Assembly: GCA_041485125.1 (NCBI GenBank)
Contig: JBGPIT010000166.1
Span: 1-10,286 of the forward strand
DNA from: JBGPIT01 sp041485125
GTDB lineage: Bacteria; Desulfobacterota; Binatia; UTPRO1
Length of the DNA: 10,286 nucleotides
Reading direction: 5' to 3'
Part shown: positions 1 through 6,922 of the stretch, piece after piece
How positions within the stretch are numbered: the first letter of the stretch is position 1
Layout of the letters: each line of letters begins with the position of its first letter
Notes under the pieces: generated by a model
What the model was told of the DNA's origin: nothing
The model's database searches: none
The model's input: only the letters and a program-made list of their open reading frames with translations
Made by a program: the position numbers and the translations under genes

Positions 1-22
1 AGAGGTCGCGCTTTTCAGTCAT
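1..22 (-). CDS. Possible N-terminal start of a leftward gene cut by the window edge
   Basis: Reading leftward, an ATG at 22-20 opens a frame that stays open to the edge and gives only MTEKRDL. An AAGG stretch (complement of 31-34) lies 8 nt upstream of this ATG, a normal ribosome-site distance, and the region just before it (AATT, TTAA) is the least GC-rich part of the neighbourhood, as expected of a promoter/leader. Seven codons say nothing about function. It would be divergent from the acetyltransferase gene. This is a suggestion based on start-site context only; it could equally be chance. Confidence 0.3.
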
Positions 23-115
23 GGGCGCGACCTTAATCGAGCGCCGGCGGGCTTTCAATTGAGCGGGGATCCGCTCGCGATTGTACCGTCGGACCGGCGG
101 GCGTATCCCTCCGCC
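23..115. promoter_or_regulatory. Putative divergent intergenic region upstream of the GNAT gene
   Basis: This short stretch lies between the possible leftward start at 22 and the acetyltransferase ATG at 116. It contains a small AT-rich patch around 31-60 (ttaatcg, tttcaattga) in otherwise very GC-rich DNA. No convincing -35/-10 pair at standard spacing is visible, so the promoter role is positional inference only. Confidence 0.25.
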
Positions 116-610
116 ATGAGCACGCAGCCCGGCGAGATCGCGTGTGCGGTCCGCGTCGCGACGGTCGCAGACGCGGCGACGATCGCGCATCATCGCGCCG
201 CGATGTTCGTCGACATGGGCATCCTCGCGCCCGCCCGCGCGCCGGCGTTGCGTGCGGCGACCGTCGAGTATCTGCGGAGCGCGCTCCCGGAGGGACGCTA
301 TCGCGGCTGGCTCGCCGAGATCGCGGGAACGGTCGCCGGCGGCGCCGGCCTCGTCACGTACACGACGCTGCCGCGGCCGGAGAACTTGCAGGGTGGCGAG
401 GACGCGTACGTCTTCAACGTCTACACCGAGCCGGCCGAGCGCGGGCGCGGCGTGGCGTCACGTCTGATGGTCGTCATCCTGGATTGGTGTCGGGCGCGCG
501 GGATCGCGTGCGTCAACCTGCACGCCTCAGAGGCGGGCCGGCCGATCTACGAGCGGCTCGGCTTCGAGCCGACGCGCGAGATGCGGCTCTTCCTCGCTCA
601 CTCCGCGTAG
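116..610 (+). CDS. GNAT-family N-acetyltransferase
   Basis: A 164-residue protein that most likely transfers an acetyl group from acetyl-CoA to an amine of an unidentified small molecule or protein in the cytoplasm. The core acetyl-CoA pyrophosphate-binding motif A is clear: the strand VFNVYTEP (about 99-106) leads into ERGRGVASRL, i.e. the R-x-x-G-x-G/A signature at about 109-114. The C-terminal motif B is also typical, with NLHASEAGRPIYERLGFEP at about 134-152 (the late Tyr-Glu-Arg-Leu-Gly-Phe block found in most GNATs). The N-terminal strand and helix (RVATVADAATIAHHR) mark the usual domain start. The frame is open from a TTG at 59, but the ATG at 116 starts the protein a few residues before the domain, so I chose it; no strong ribosome site decides the matter. 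The stop overlaps the end of the convergent sulfatase-like gene by 13 nt. The substrate cannot be told from the sequence. Confidence 0.88.
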   Translation: MSTQPGEIACAVRVATVADAATIAHHRAAMFVDMGILAPARAPALRAATVEYLRSALPEGRYRGWLAEIAGTVAGGAGLVTYTTLPRPENLQGGEDAYVFNVYTEPAERGRGVASRLMVVILDWCRARGIACVNLHASEAGRPIYERLGFEPTREMRLFLAHSA

Positions 611-2775
611 CCGAGCTGTCGCAGGCGCTCGCGGGTCGCGGCGTCGATCGCCGGCGCGCTCGCGGATGTGCCGCGGGCGACGCGCCAGAGCGAGACCGTC
701 ACCGGCGGCGCTCCAGGCGCGGGCGAAGGCGGTGTGGCAGGCGCTCCCAACCAGGCCGGATCGGCGAGGTCGATCGTGGCGTCGCCGGCAGGCCGGCTGC
801 TCGCCCCCAAGCGCAGGATCCCTGCCGGTGCCGGCGCGCCCTCGAGGACGATCCGGACCTTGAGCTTTCCGGTCGATCCCACGACGTCCATGCGCACGTG
901 GTCGTCCTCGCCCGGCGCGAGCGTGCCGCTCACGGTGAGCGACGCCGCGAGCGGACCGAAGTTCATCATGTCGCCGCGCTCGAGCGTGAGCCGGTCGGGA
1001 TCGACGATCGGCGCCGGCGGATCGGTCGTGAGCGTGACGATGTATCGTACGGGCTCCGCGCTCTGCGACTGCAGACGCAGGTGATCGCCGACGTCGGCGA
1101 TGCGGAGCCGGAAGGTGTCGAGCACCGCGAGCAGCTCGCGCCCGCCCGGCCCGGCGAGACCGAGGTTCCGCAGCTCGTGCGGATCGGCGATCAGGTCGTA
1201 GAGCTCGACGCTGCCGTCCTCGACGTTGCGGACGAGCTTCCGCGTGTCGGTGCGGACGCCGTGACGCGGCGGCGTCCGCGGCTCGGGATGCGAGACGGTC
1301 GCGAAGATCATCCGGCCCGCGCCGGCGGGGGCCGCGCTCGGTGCCGCGCCGCCCTCTGCCGCACGCAGGAGCGATGCCAGGCTCGTACCGTCACCGGCGA
1401 TCGGCGCGAGGTGCGCGACCTCCGCGATCGTCGGGATCAGATCGACGCTCGACGCGAGCGCGGTCACCGGCTGTGCCGGGCGCGCGCCGGGCGCGTGCAC
1501 GATGAGCGGCACGTGCAGCAGCTCGTCGTAGAGCGACTGACCGTGGAAGAACTTGCGGTGATCCCAGAGCTCCTCGCCGTGATCGGCGGTGACGACGAGC
1601 ATGCTGCGATCGAGGAGCCGCCGGCGGGCGAGGCCGCGGAAGAGCCGGCCGAGCTGGCGGTCGGTCCAGGCGATCGCGCCGTCGTAGAGATCGATGATGC
1701 GTTGGCGATCGACGTCCCCGTACTTGTCCTGCCAGGCTCCGGTCACGTCGTCGAACGTCAGGCCGACGGTCGTCTTGGCTTTCGCGTCGATGAACTTCCG
1801 CGCGTAGCGGCGCGGCGGTTGGTAGGGCGTGTGGGTGTCCAGATAGTGCAGGTAGAGGGCGGTCCGGCAGCCGCCCGCGACCGTCAGCCACCGCAGGGCT
1901 TCCGACGTGATCGCGCGCGCATCGAGCGCGTCGCCCGAGACGACCGTGTCGAACGTCGGGCGCTCGGTCGACAGCCATATCGAGACCCAGGGATTGTTCA
2001 CGACGGCGCGGCTGGTCCCGAAGCGTCCCGCGCCGAGAAAGCCGATGCCCGGGGTCTCGCGCTGGCGGTAGAAGATCGAACCGGTGAGGATCTGCGGCAC
2101 CGACGGGATCGTCTGCGGCGCCGCGCTGAACGCGGCGGTGAAGCGGGCGGCCGTCGCGGCGAAAGCGTCGAGATACGGCGACGTCGGTCGCGCATAGCCC
2201 ATGGCGCTCAGGTGATCGGCGCGGAGCGCGTCGAGGACGACGAGGACGAGGCTCGGTCCGCTGCCGTCGCAGGTGGCGACATCCGGGACACCCCAGAGCG
2301 CGACCGTGCCGGGCGGCGACGACGCGTCGGCGAGCGTGGTCTCGAAGCGCAGCGTGCCTTGCCGGCCAGCCCACGGCGTCAGGTCGCGGCCGAAGTCGAA
2401 CCAGCGGCGATCGCTCTTGCGGTGCGCGATGTCGATGGTGCGCTCGTAGAGCGTCGAGGTCGTGCCGCCGCTCTCGAGCACGACCCGGAAGCGGACTGGT
2501 TGCGCGGTGTCGGAGACGTCCGCGACCCAGACGTGGTCCGGCACCGCGGCGGCCGCGATCAGCCGGGCGCCGGGGGGAATCGTGATCGGGATGGCGAAGG
2601 TCGCGGGCGCGATCGCGAGCACGGTGTCGTTCCGTGCCGCGCCGTAGATCGCGTACGGTTGGACGCGCACGCCCGGCGCCGCCGGCACCGCGAGCGGCGC
2701 GGCGACGGCTGGTGTGGCGAGCGCCGTCGCGAGCACCGTCGCGACGACGGCGGCGGTCGCGTACCGGCCGCTCAA
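598..2775 (-). CDS. Exported sulfatase/alkaline-phosphatase-superfamily hydrolase with Thr at the nucleophile position
   Basis: A 725-residue protein from TTG at 2775, whose first two bases form part of the preceding gene's stop (TTGA overlap). Residues 1-26 form a signal peptide: Arg-containing start, Ala/Val/Leu-rich core, then TPAVAA, a good cleavage site. Export to the periplasm or beyond is likely. Residues about 35-165 form an extra beta-rich region (ends LRFETTLAD...WGVPD). The catalytic sulfatase-type domain follows: LVVLDALRADHL (metal ligand Asp182), TIPSVPQILTGS (222-233), HYLDTHTPY (310-318) and TADHGEELWDH (Asp398/His399 metal ligands). About 570-700 is a second beta-rich region. 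In formylglycine sulfatases the motif is C/S-x-P-S-R; here it reads T222-I-P-S-V. The Thr nucleophile resembles related phospho-transferases or phosphodiesterases of the superfamily, so the substrate may be a phosphate or phosphonate ester rather than a sulfate. The TTG start fits the signal peptide better than any upstream codon; no clear Shine-Dalgarno is visible, consistent with translational coupling. Last gene of the unit. Confidence 0.82.
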   Translation of the reverse strand: MSGRYATAAVVATVLATALATPAVAAPLAVPAAPGVRVQPYAIYGAARNDTVLAIAPATFAIPITIPPGARLIAAAAVPDHVWVADVSDTAQPVRFRVVLESGGTTSTLYERTIDIAHRKSDRRWFDFGRDLTPWAGRQGTLRFETTLADASSPPGTVALWGVPDVATCDGSGPSLVLVVLDALRADHLSAMGYARPTSPYLDAFAATAARFTAAFSAAPQTIPSVPQILTGSIFYRQRETPGIGFLGAGRFGTSRAVVNNPWVSIWLSTERPTFDTVVSGDALDARAITSEALRWLTVAGGCRTALYLHYLDTHTPYQPPRRYARKFIDAKAKTTVGLTFDDVTGAWQDKYGDVDRQRIIDLYDGAIAWTDRQLGRLFRGLARRRLLDRSMLVVTADHGEELWDHRKFFHGQSLYDELLHVPLIVHAPGARPAQPVTALASSVDLIPTIAEVAHLAPIAGDGTSLASLLRAAEGGAAPSAAPAGAGRMIFATVSHPEPRTPPRHGVRTDTRKLVRNVEDGSVELYDLIADPHELRNLGLAGPGGRELLAVLDTFRLRIADVGDHLRLQSQSAEPVRYIVTLTTDPPAPIVDPDRLTLERGDMMNFGPLAASLTVSGTLAPGEDDHVRMDVVGSTGKLKVRIVLEGAPAPAGILRLGASSRPAGDATIDLADPAWLGAPATPPSPAPGAPPVTVSLWRVARGTSASAPAIDAATRERLRQLGYAE

Positions 2776-3452
2776 CGGCCGACGAACATCAAGAAGTCGT
2801 CGAGCGACTCGAAACGCATGCACATGTTGCGGCGCTTCTCGTTGCCGATCGTCGAGCTCGGCCGGTCGGCGTAGTTGTGGCCGGGGTAGACGACAGTGTC
2901 GTCGGGAAGATTCCGGAGCGTGTCGTTCAGGCTCCGGTAGAGCGCCGCCGGATCGCTGCCCGGAAGATCGGTGCGTCCGCAGCTTCCGATGAAGAGGGTG
3001 TCGCCCGAGATCAGGTTGCCGGCGGCGAGAAAGCACTGCGAGCCCGGCGTGTGTCCGGGCGTGTGGACGAAGGTGAGCGGCACGTCGCCGACGGTCGTGG
3101 TGTCGCCGGCATCGACGGCGACGAGGTCGGACTGCGAGAGGTCGGAGACGCGCCCGACGTACTCGGCCTCGTGCTTGTTGATGTAGACCTTCACCGGCAC
3201 GCGCGCGACCAGCTCGGTCGCGCCGGTGATGCTCATGCCGGCGAAGCGCCCGCCGAGATGGTCGGGATGGAAGTGCGTCACCAGCGCCTTGGTGATGGTC
3301 ATGCCGTCCTTGGCGGCGACGGCGAGGATCGCGTCGATGTCCCACGCCGCGTCGATCACCGCCGCCTCGCGCGTGACGGGATCGCCGACCAGGTAGACGT
3401 AGTTCTGCATCGGTCCGATCTCGAGCTGGCGCAGATAGATCGGCGCGCTCAC
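2772..3452 (-). CDS. Metallo-beta-lactamase-fold hydrolase (glyoxalase II / persulfide-dioxygenase-like)
   Basis: A 226-residue single-domain MBL-fold protein with all metal ligands: THFHPDH (His60, His62, Asp64, His65), TPGHTPGS (His134), SGDTLFIGSCGRTD (Asp151) and YPGHNYA (His192). This is the order found in hydroxyacylglutathione hydrolases (glyoxalase II) and in ETHE1-type persulfide dioxygenases. The GCGRTD-like block and the STIGNE segment (about 200-205) near the C terminus lean toward the persulfide-dioxygenase/CstB side. The HxHxDH motif is glyoxalase-II-like, so the substrate stays open. Length is right for a cytoplasmic enzyme without extra domains. The GTG start overlaps the stop of the adenosyltransferase (GTGA, 4 nt) and the stop overlaps the sulfatase-like start (TTGA, 4 nt), so it is almost certainly co-translated with both. 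A rhodanese two genes upstream fits thiol/persulfide metabolism, but this is inference. Confidence 0.85.
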   Translation of the reverse strand: MSAPIYLRQLEIGPMQNYVYLVGDPVTREAAVIDAAWDIDAILAVAAKDGMTITKALVTHFHPDHLGGRFAGMSITGATELVARVPVKVYINKHEAEYVGRVSDLSQSDLVAVDAGDTTTVGDVPLTFVHTPGHTPGSQCFLAAGNLISGDTLFIGSCGRTDLPGSDPAALYRSLNDTLRNLPDDTVVYPGHNYADRPSSTIGNEKRRNMCMRFESLDDFLMFVGR

Positions 3453-4081
3453 GCTTTCTTCCTCCGCGCCGCTTTGGGCGCCCGCCCGGACGGTAGGGTG
3501 AGGCCTTTCTCCCACAGGTATTCGGGCTCGCCGAGCTGGTGCGATGCCCAGCGCGACAGCACGAAGAGCAGATCCGAGAGGCGGTTCACGTAGCGCAGCG
3601 GCTCGTCGCGGAGCTGCTCCCGGCGCATCAAACGCAGGATGTCGCGCTCGGCGCGGCGGCAGACGGTGCGCGCCTGGTGCAGGAAGGACGCAATCATGCC
3701 GCCGCCCGGCAAGATGAACGACTTGAGCGGCGCCAGATCCTCCTGGCACTCGTCGATGGTGCGCTCGAGCGTCGCCACCTGCTCGGCACCGATGCGGATC
3801 ATGCCTTCCCACTCCGCGTCCGGGGGCGTCGCGAGCTCGCTCCCGAGGTCGAAGAGCTCGTTCTGCACCTGGCGCAGAATTTCGTCGAGGCGACGGGAGA
3901 ACGGCGAGGCCTTCTCCTCGTCGTTGAGCGACCGCACGATGCCGAGGATGGAGTTGAGCTCGTCGATCGTGCCGTAGCTCTCGATGCGCGGGTCGTCCTT
4001 GGGAACGCGGCGGCCGCCGACCAGATGCGTGTCGCCCTTGTCGCCGTGGCGCGTGTAGACCTTGGTGATCCGGATCGCCAC
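3449..4081 (-). CDS. pduO: PduO-type cob(I)alamin (corrinoid) adenosyltransferase
   Basis: A 210-residue enzyme that moves the adenosyl group of ATP onto reduced cobalt(I) corrinoid to make adenosylcobalamin, in cobalamin assimilation or in loading of B12-dependent mutases. Family signatures are present in order: the N-terminal ATP loop KVYTRHGDKGDT (about 7-18), YGTIDELNS (36-44), FILPGGG (122-128), ARTVCRRAER (137-146) and RYVNRLSDLLF (163-173), all in the expected five-helix-bundle layout. Length is typical of the family; the tail is basic (ARRKKA). The GTG start at 4081 places the ATP loop correctly and lies 2 nt after the rhodanese stop; the stop overlaps the MBL gene start. No mutase or corrinoid biosynthesis gene is next to it, so which B12 enzyme it serves cannot be said. 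Identification of the family is very secure. Confidence 0.95.
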   Translation of the reverse strand: MAIRITKVYTRHGDKGDTHLVGGRRVPKDDPRIESYGTIDELNSILGIVRSLNDEEKASPFSRRLDEILRQVQNELFDLGSELATPPDAEWEGMIRIGAEQVATLERTIDECQEDLAPLKSFILPGGGMIASFLHQARTVCRRAERDILRLMRREQLRDEPLRYVNRLSDLLFVLSRWASHQLGEPEYLWEKGLTLPSGRAPKAARRKKA

Positions 4082-4083
4082 GC

Positions 4084-4551
4084 TCAGGACTTTCGCGCCG
4101 CGCTGCTCGGCTCCGCGTCGGCGATCCCGGCGCCGCGTGCGTCGGTGCCGCCGCTGCCGCCGGTCTCGACCGGCAGCCCGGAGTCGCGCCATCCGGGCAC
4201 GACCACGCGGCCGGTCTGATCGCGCGCGCCGCCGAAGCCGCCGTGGACGTTGGTCAAGTCGGTGAAGCCCGCTTGCTGCAAGAGCTCGCAGGCGCGCTGC
4301 GAGCGTCCGCCTGCCTCGCAGCCGACGATCAGCTTGGTCTGCCGGGGCACGAGTCGATCGACGCTGGCGACGAAATCGGGGTTCGGTGCCGGCGGCGAGC
4401 CCGGACGGAAGAACGCGACCGGTACGTTGCGCGCGCCGACCGGATGCCCGGCCGCGAACTCCTCGGCAGTGCGGACGTCGAGGTACACGGCGTCGGGATC
4501 GCGTCGCAGGATGTCGTACGCTTCGGGCGGCGTTGTCTGGGTGATCGCCAT
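4084..4551 (-). CDS. Single-domain rhodanese (thiosulfate/persulfide sulfurtransferase)
   Basis: A 155-residue rhodanese-fold protein. It carries the substrate-side motif YLDVRTAEEFAAGHPVGARNVP (about 23-44, the Asp-Val-Arg and Gly-His-...-Gly-Ala blocks) and the active-site loop CEAGGRS with catalytic Cys78. The loop has the six-residue length of sulfur-transferring rhodaneses rather than the longer loop of Cdc25-like phosphatases. NVHGGFGGAR and VVPGWRDSGLPV (about 101-128) match the C-terminal helix and WxxxGLPV ending. No signal peptide, so cytoplasmic. A roughly 25-residue Gly/Ala-rich tail follows the domain. An ATG start with GGAG (complement of 4559-4562) 7 nt upstream supports the chosen start. 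It leads a tightly packed unit with an adenosyltransferase and an MBL-fold enzyme; together with the latter it may handle persulfide sulfur (inference). Confidence 0.92.
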   Translation of the reverse strand: MAITQTTPPEAYDILRRDPDAVYLDVRTAEEFAAGHPVGARNVPVAFFRPGSPPAPNPDFVASVDRLVPRQTKLIVGCEAGGRSQRACELLQQAGFTDLTNVHGGFGGARDQTGRVVVPGWRDSGLPVETGGSGGTDARGAGIADAEPSSAARKS

Positions 4552-4665
4552 GTGCGTGCTCCGTTCCGGCCGGGCCGCGGCCTGGTCCTCGACTACTACC
4601 AGAGGTGCTCGTTGGTGTCGCGGGTGGGTGCGAAGGGAATGTGCGCGCCGCGTCGTCGCGGCGGA
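4552..4665. promoter_or_regulatory. Intergenic spacer between aldo/keto reductase and rhodanese genes
   Basis: These 114 nt separate the aldo/keto reductase stop from the rhodanese start, the largest gap in the leftward gene series and therefore the likely site of an internal promoter for the rhodanese unit. Next to the rhodanese ATG is a GGAG ribosome site. A 10-bp GC palindrome (ggccgcggcc, 4573-4582) is visible. I do not recognise a clear -35/-10 pair on the minus strand. Confidence 0.35.
4646..4663 (-). terminator. GC-rich hairpin just after the aldo/keto reductase gene (weak terminator candidate)
   Basis: CGCCGCG and CGCGGCG form a perfect 7-bp stem around a 4-nt loop (TCGT/ACGA), starting 2 nt after the aldo/keto reductase stop. 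On the transcribed strand it is not followed by a run of T, so it lacks the second half of an intrinsic terminator. It could still attenuate transcription or protect the 3' end; in DNA this GC-rich a stem of this size can also be chance. Confidence 0.3.
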
Positions 4666-5784
4666 TCACGCCTCGGCGTCGTCGCGACTCGAGAACAGGC
4701 GCAGGTACTCGTCGTGGCTCGCGGGCGGGCGCCGCGCGACCGCGAGGTTCTCCTCGGCGTGCGCGCGCCGTCGCATGCCGACGAGCGCGGTGGTGATGCC
4801 GGGCGACGAGCGGACGAACTGCAGCGCGCGCTGCGCGTCGCTGTCGAGACCGACCATCGCTTCCTCGAGCAACGCCGGGAGGCGCTGCGCCAGCCGGCCC
4901 TGCAGCAGGGAAGCGCTCGCGATCACGGTGATGCCGAGCCGCTCCGCGACCTCGACCAGCGAGCCGAGGTGCGTGCCGGTGCGCTGATTGCGGGCGGTGA
5001 CGGCCTCCGCCATGCCGAGGTTGCAGGGCGCCTGGACGGCGCGGAAGTGGTGGTCCTTTCCGATCTCGCGCTCGGCGATCCCGACCAGCTCTTCGAGCGA
5101 GAGGTACTCGCGGGCGGCGGGCGCGACGCGGAAGCCGTTCCACGTCGCGACGCCGTAGCAGCCGATCTTGCCTTGCCCGACGGCACGCTCGAGGACGGCG
5201 AAGGCGCGGGCGATCCGCGCCGCGAACTGGTCGCGATCGATCTGCGCGAGCTGCGCCTCGGGATTGTGGAGGAAGTAGACGTCGATGGTGGCGAGCCGGA
5301 GGTTGCGCAGGCTGCGGTCGATCTGGTCGAGCAGGTAGCGTGGCGCCAGCGCATGGCTGCCGGCGACGATGTCGTCCGGCTCGAGCGTGCCCGGCTTCAC
5401 GTAGGTCTCGTAGAAGTAGCGCGCCGGGTCGGCAGGGTAGACGCCGTCGAAGGGCAGGTACCCGCCTTTGGTGCAGACGACCACCTCGTCGCGACGGAGC
5501 TCGCCGGCGGCGATCATCGCGTCGAGGGTCATCCCGATCACGCGCTCGCTGCGCTGCGCCCGGTAGTTGATGGCGGTGTCGACCACGTTGGAGCCGAGCG
5601 CGAGTGCGGCGACCAGCGCCTCGCCGTAAGCGGCGTCAGTCGCATCGTCGGGCTCGCCGAGGTACGTACCGCAGCCGATCGAGGAGACCGTGAGCTCGCC
5701 GCACGCCGGCCGGTAGTGTGCGGCGGGGAGCGTGGCGTGGCGGGCCGCGAAGCGGCGGGTGCCCTCAGGTGTCGCGCCGCTCAC
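4666..5784 (-). CDS. Aldo/keto reductase
   Basis: A 372-residue NAD(P)H-dependent oxidoreductase of the aldo/keto reductase superfamily, reducing a carbonyl (or oxidising a hydroxyl) on an unknown substrate. The catalytic tetrad is visible: Asp69 in NVVDTAINYR, Tyr74 in the same block, Lys106 in CTKGGY and His173 in FLHNPE. The C-terminal cofactor-binding region is also present (SSPGITTALVGMRRRAHAEENL, about 326-347). The protein is somewhat longer than a 300-330 residue AKR because of an insertion after the Lys motif (about 108-148) and a short N-terminal lead. The GTG start at 5784 lies inside the end of the upstream signalling gene (20-nt overlap) and is preceded at 9 nt by AAGGAGG (complement of 5794-5800), the best ribosome site on this strand, which decides the start. 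Co-transcription with the PAS-HisKA-REC gene is therefore likely. The native substrate cannot be inferred. Confidence 0.93.
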   Translation of the reverse strand: MSGATPEGTRRFAARHATLPAAHYRPACGELTVSSIGCGTYLGEPDDATDAAYGEALVAALALGSNVVDTAINYRAQRSERVIGMTLDAMIAAGELRRDEVVVCTKGGYLPFDGVYPADPARYFYETYVKPGTLEPDDIVAGSHALAPRYLLDQIDRSLRNLRLATIDVYFLHNPEAQLAQIDRDQFAARIARAFAVLERAVGQGKIGCYGVATWNGFRVAPAAREYLSLEELVGIAEREIGKDHHFRAVQAPCNLGMAEAVTARNQRTGTHLGSLVEVAERLGITVIASASLLQGRLAQRLPALLEEAMVGLDSDAQRALQFVRSSPGITTALVGMRRRAHAEENLAVARRPPASHDEYLRLFSSRDDAEA

Positions 5785-6922
5785 GGCTCGCGCCCTCCTT
5801 GGCTGAGCAACGCTCGAGGATGATCTGCTTCAGGCGATCGGGATCGAGCGGCTTCTTGAAGAGGATGCGGGTGTCGAGGCCCGCGAGCTTGCTGCGCTTG
5901 ATGACGTGGTCGCGGTCGTAGAGATAGCCGGTCATCAGAATCACCGGCAGCTCCGGGTGGCTCTCCTTCAGCTCCATGTAGAGGTCGTAGCCGTCCATGT
6001 CCGGCATCACGACGTCGCTGACGACGAGGTCGAAGCGGCGGGTGGCGATGTGGACCAGCGCGTCCGCGGCCGAGGTCGCGACCACGACCTCGCAGCCGTC
6101 CTGACGGAGCAGCTCGGCGAGCGACTGGCAGACGCCGAGGTCGTCGTCGACGACGAGGACCGTGAGGCCGGTGAGCATGCACGCCCGTCCGGCGTCCCCG
6201 TCGCTGTTCGTGCGGCCGGCCGCCGACGCGTTCCTCACCGCGGGCGCGCCATCGTTCCCCGTCGCGCTCCTGAGATCGGTCATCAGCGTGCCGGGGAGGT
6301 ATTGGCGCGTCTGGTAGGTTTCGCCGGCGGCGACCTCCTGGACGCGGTTGATGATGCCTTGGATCTTCACGAGCTCGCGCTCGACCGCCTCGAAGCGCTC
6401 GCTCTCGATCACCATCTGCTCGTCGGTCGCGCTCCGGCGCGCGAAGTCCTCGAGTAGCCGCATGGTGTTGGCGATCACCTCGAGCGGGTTGTTGATCTCG
6501 TGTGCCAGGCTGACCGCGATCTCGCCGAGCGTCACCAGCTGGTCGTGGCGGCGGATCTCGCGCAAGTCCTTGGCGAAGCCGATCGAGCCGATCTCGGTGC
6601 CGTGCTCGTCGTAGATGATCGACCCCGAGATCGCGACCGGAATGCACGTGCCGCCTTTGGCGCGGAAGGTGGTCTCGAAGTTCTTCACCTTGCCCCGCCC
6701 GCCGCTCTCGGCGCTGCGCATCGCGTGCATGACGCGCTTGGCCTCCTCACGGCTCGAATAGAGCTGATCGACGGGTTTCCCGCGGATCTCCTCGGGCGTG
6801 TAGTCGAGCGTCTGCCGCGCGCCGTCGTTGTAGAAGGCGATCGAGCCCTGACGATCGACGGCGACGACGATGTCCGGAGAGCTCTCCAGCAGTCGTTCGA
6901 AATAGATTCGTGGGAGCGGCAT
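5765..6922 (-). CDS. PAS-HisKA-receiver signalling protein lacking the histidine-kinase ATPase domain
   Basis: A 385-residue cytoplasmic signalling protein with no membrane segment. Residues about 5-120 form a PAS domain (SPDIVVAVDRQGSIAFYNDGA, then the YTPEEIRGKP block and a C-terminal GSIGFAKDLRE cap). It is joined to a dimerisation/phosphotransfer segment with an intact H-box, LGEIAVSLAHEINNPLEVI, phospho-acceptor His141. The second helix of the DHp hairpin follows to about residue 200. Where a HATPase domain (N, G1, G2 boxes, about 110 residues) should stand there are only about 45 linker residues rich in Gly, Ala, Asn and Asp. A complete CheY-like receiver then follows from about 252: acidic Asp260/Asp261, phospho-acceptor Asp303 in SDVVMPDMDGY, Thr331 in ILMTG and Lys in FKKP (356/357). 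There is no DNA-binding output domain. The ATG at 6922 is at the start of the PAS. The gene's end overlaps the aldo/keto reductase. It may be a phosphotransfer/scaffold protein phosphorylated by another kinase. Confidence 0.9.
   Translation of the reverse strand: MPLPRIYFERLLESSPDIVVAVDRQGSIAFYNDGARQTLDYTPEEIRGKPVDQLYSSREEAKRVMHAMRSAESGGRGKVKNFETTFRAKGGTCIPVAISGSIIYDEHGTEIGSIGFAKDLREIRRHDQLVTLGEIAVSLAHEINNPLEVIANTMRLLEDFARRSATDEQMVIESERFEAVERELVKIQGIINRVQEVAAGETYQTRQYLPGTLMTDLRSATGNDGAPAVRNASAAGRTNSDGDAGRACMLTGLTVLVVDDDLGVCQSLAELLRQDGCEVVVATSAADALVHIATRRFDLVVSDVVMPDMDGYDLYMELKESHPELPVILMTGYLYDRDHVIKRSKLAGLDTRILFKKPLDPDRLKQIILERCSAKEGASRERRDT
5794..5800 (-). promoter_or_regulatory. Strong ribosome-binding site for the aldo/keto reductase
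   Basis: AAGGAGG on the minus strand, 9 nt before the GTG at 5784, embedded in the 3' end of the PAS-HisKA-REC coding sequence. It fixes the reductase start and suggests independent, efficient re-initiation within a shared message. Confidence 0.8.

Noticed and set aside
142..2874. Very long open frame (about 910 codons) on the plus strand across the GNAT and sulfatase-like genes
   Set aside because: The translation is extremely Arg/Ala-rich without domain motifs, and it runs opposite to genes with clear catalytic motifs; in very GC-rich DNA such antisense frames are expected.
2776..3345. N-terminal extension of the sulfatase-like frame up to 3345
   Set aside because: The added residues are an out-of-frame reading of the MBL hydrolase (Arg-rich), whereas the TTG at 2775 gives a clean signal peptide and a 4-nt overlap with the upstream stop.
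3453..5143. Fusion of the adenosyltransferase with a long N-terminal extension (frame open to 5143)
   Set aside because: The extra part is Arg-rich and antisense-like to or overlapping the rhodanese in another frame; the GTG at 4081 gives a normal-length PduO-type protein directly after the rhodanese stop.
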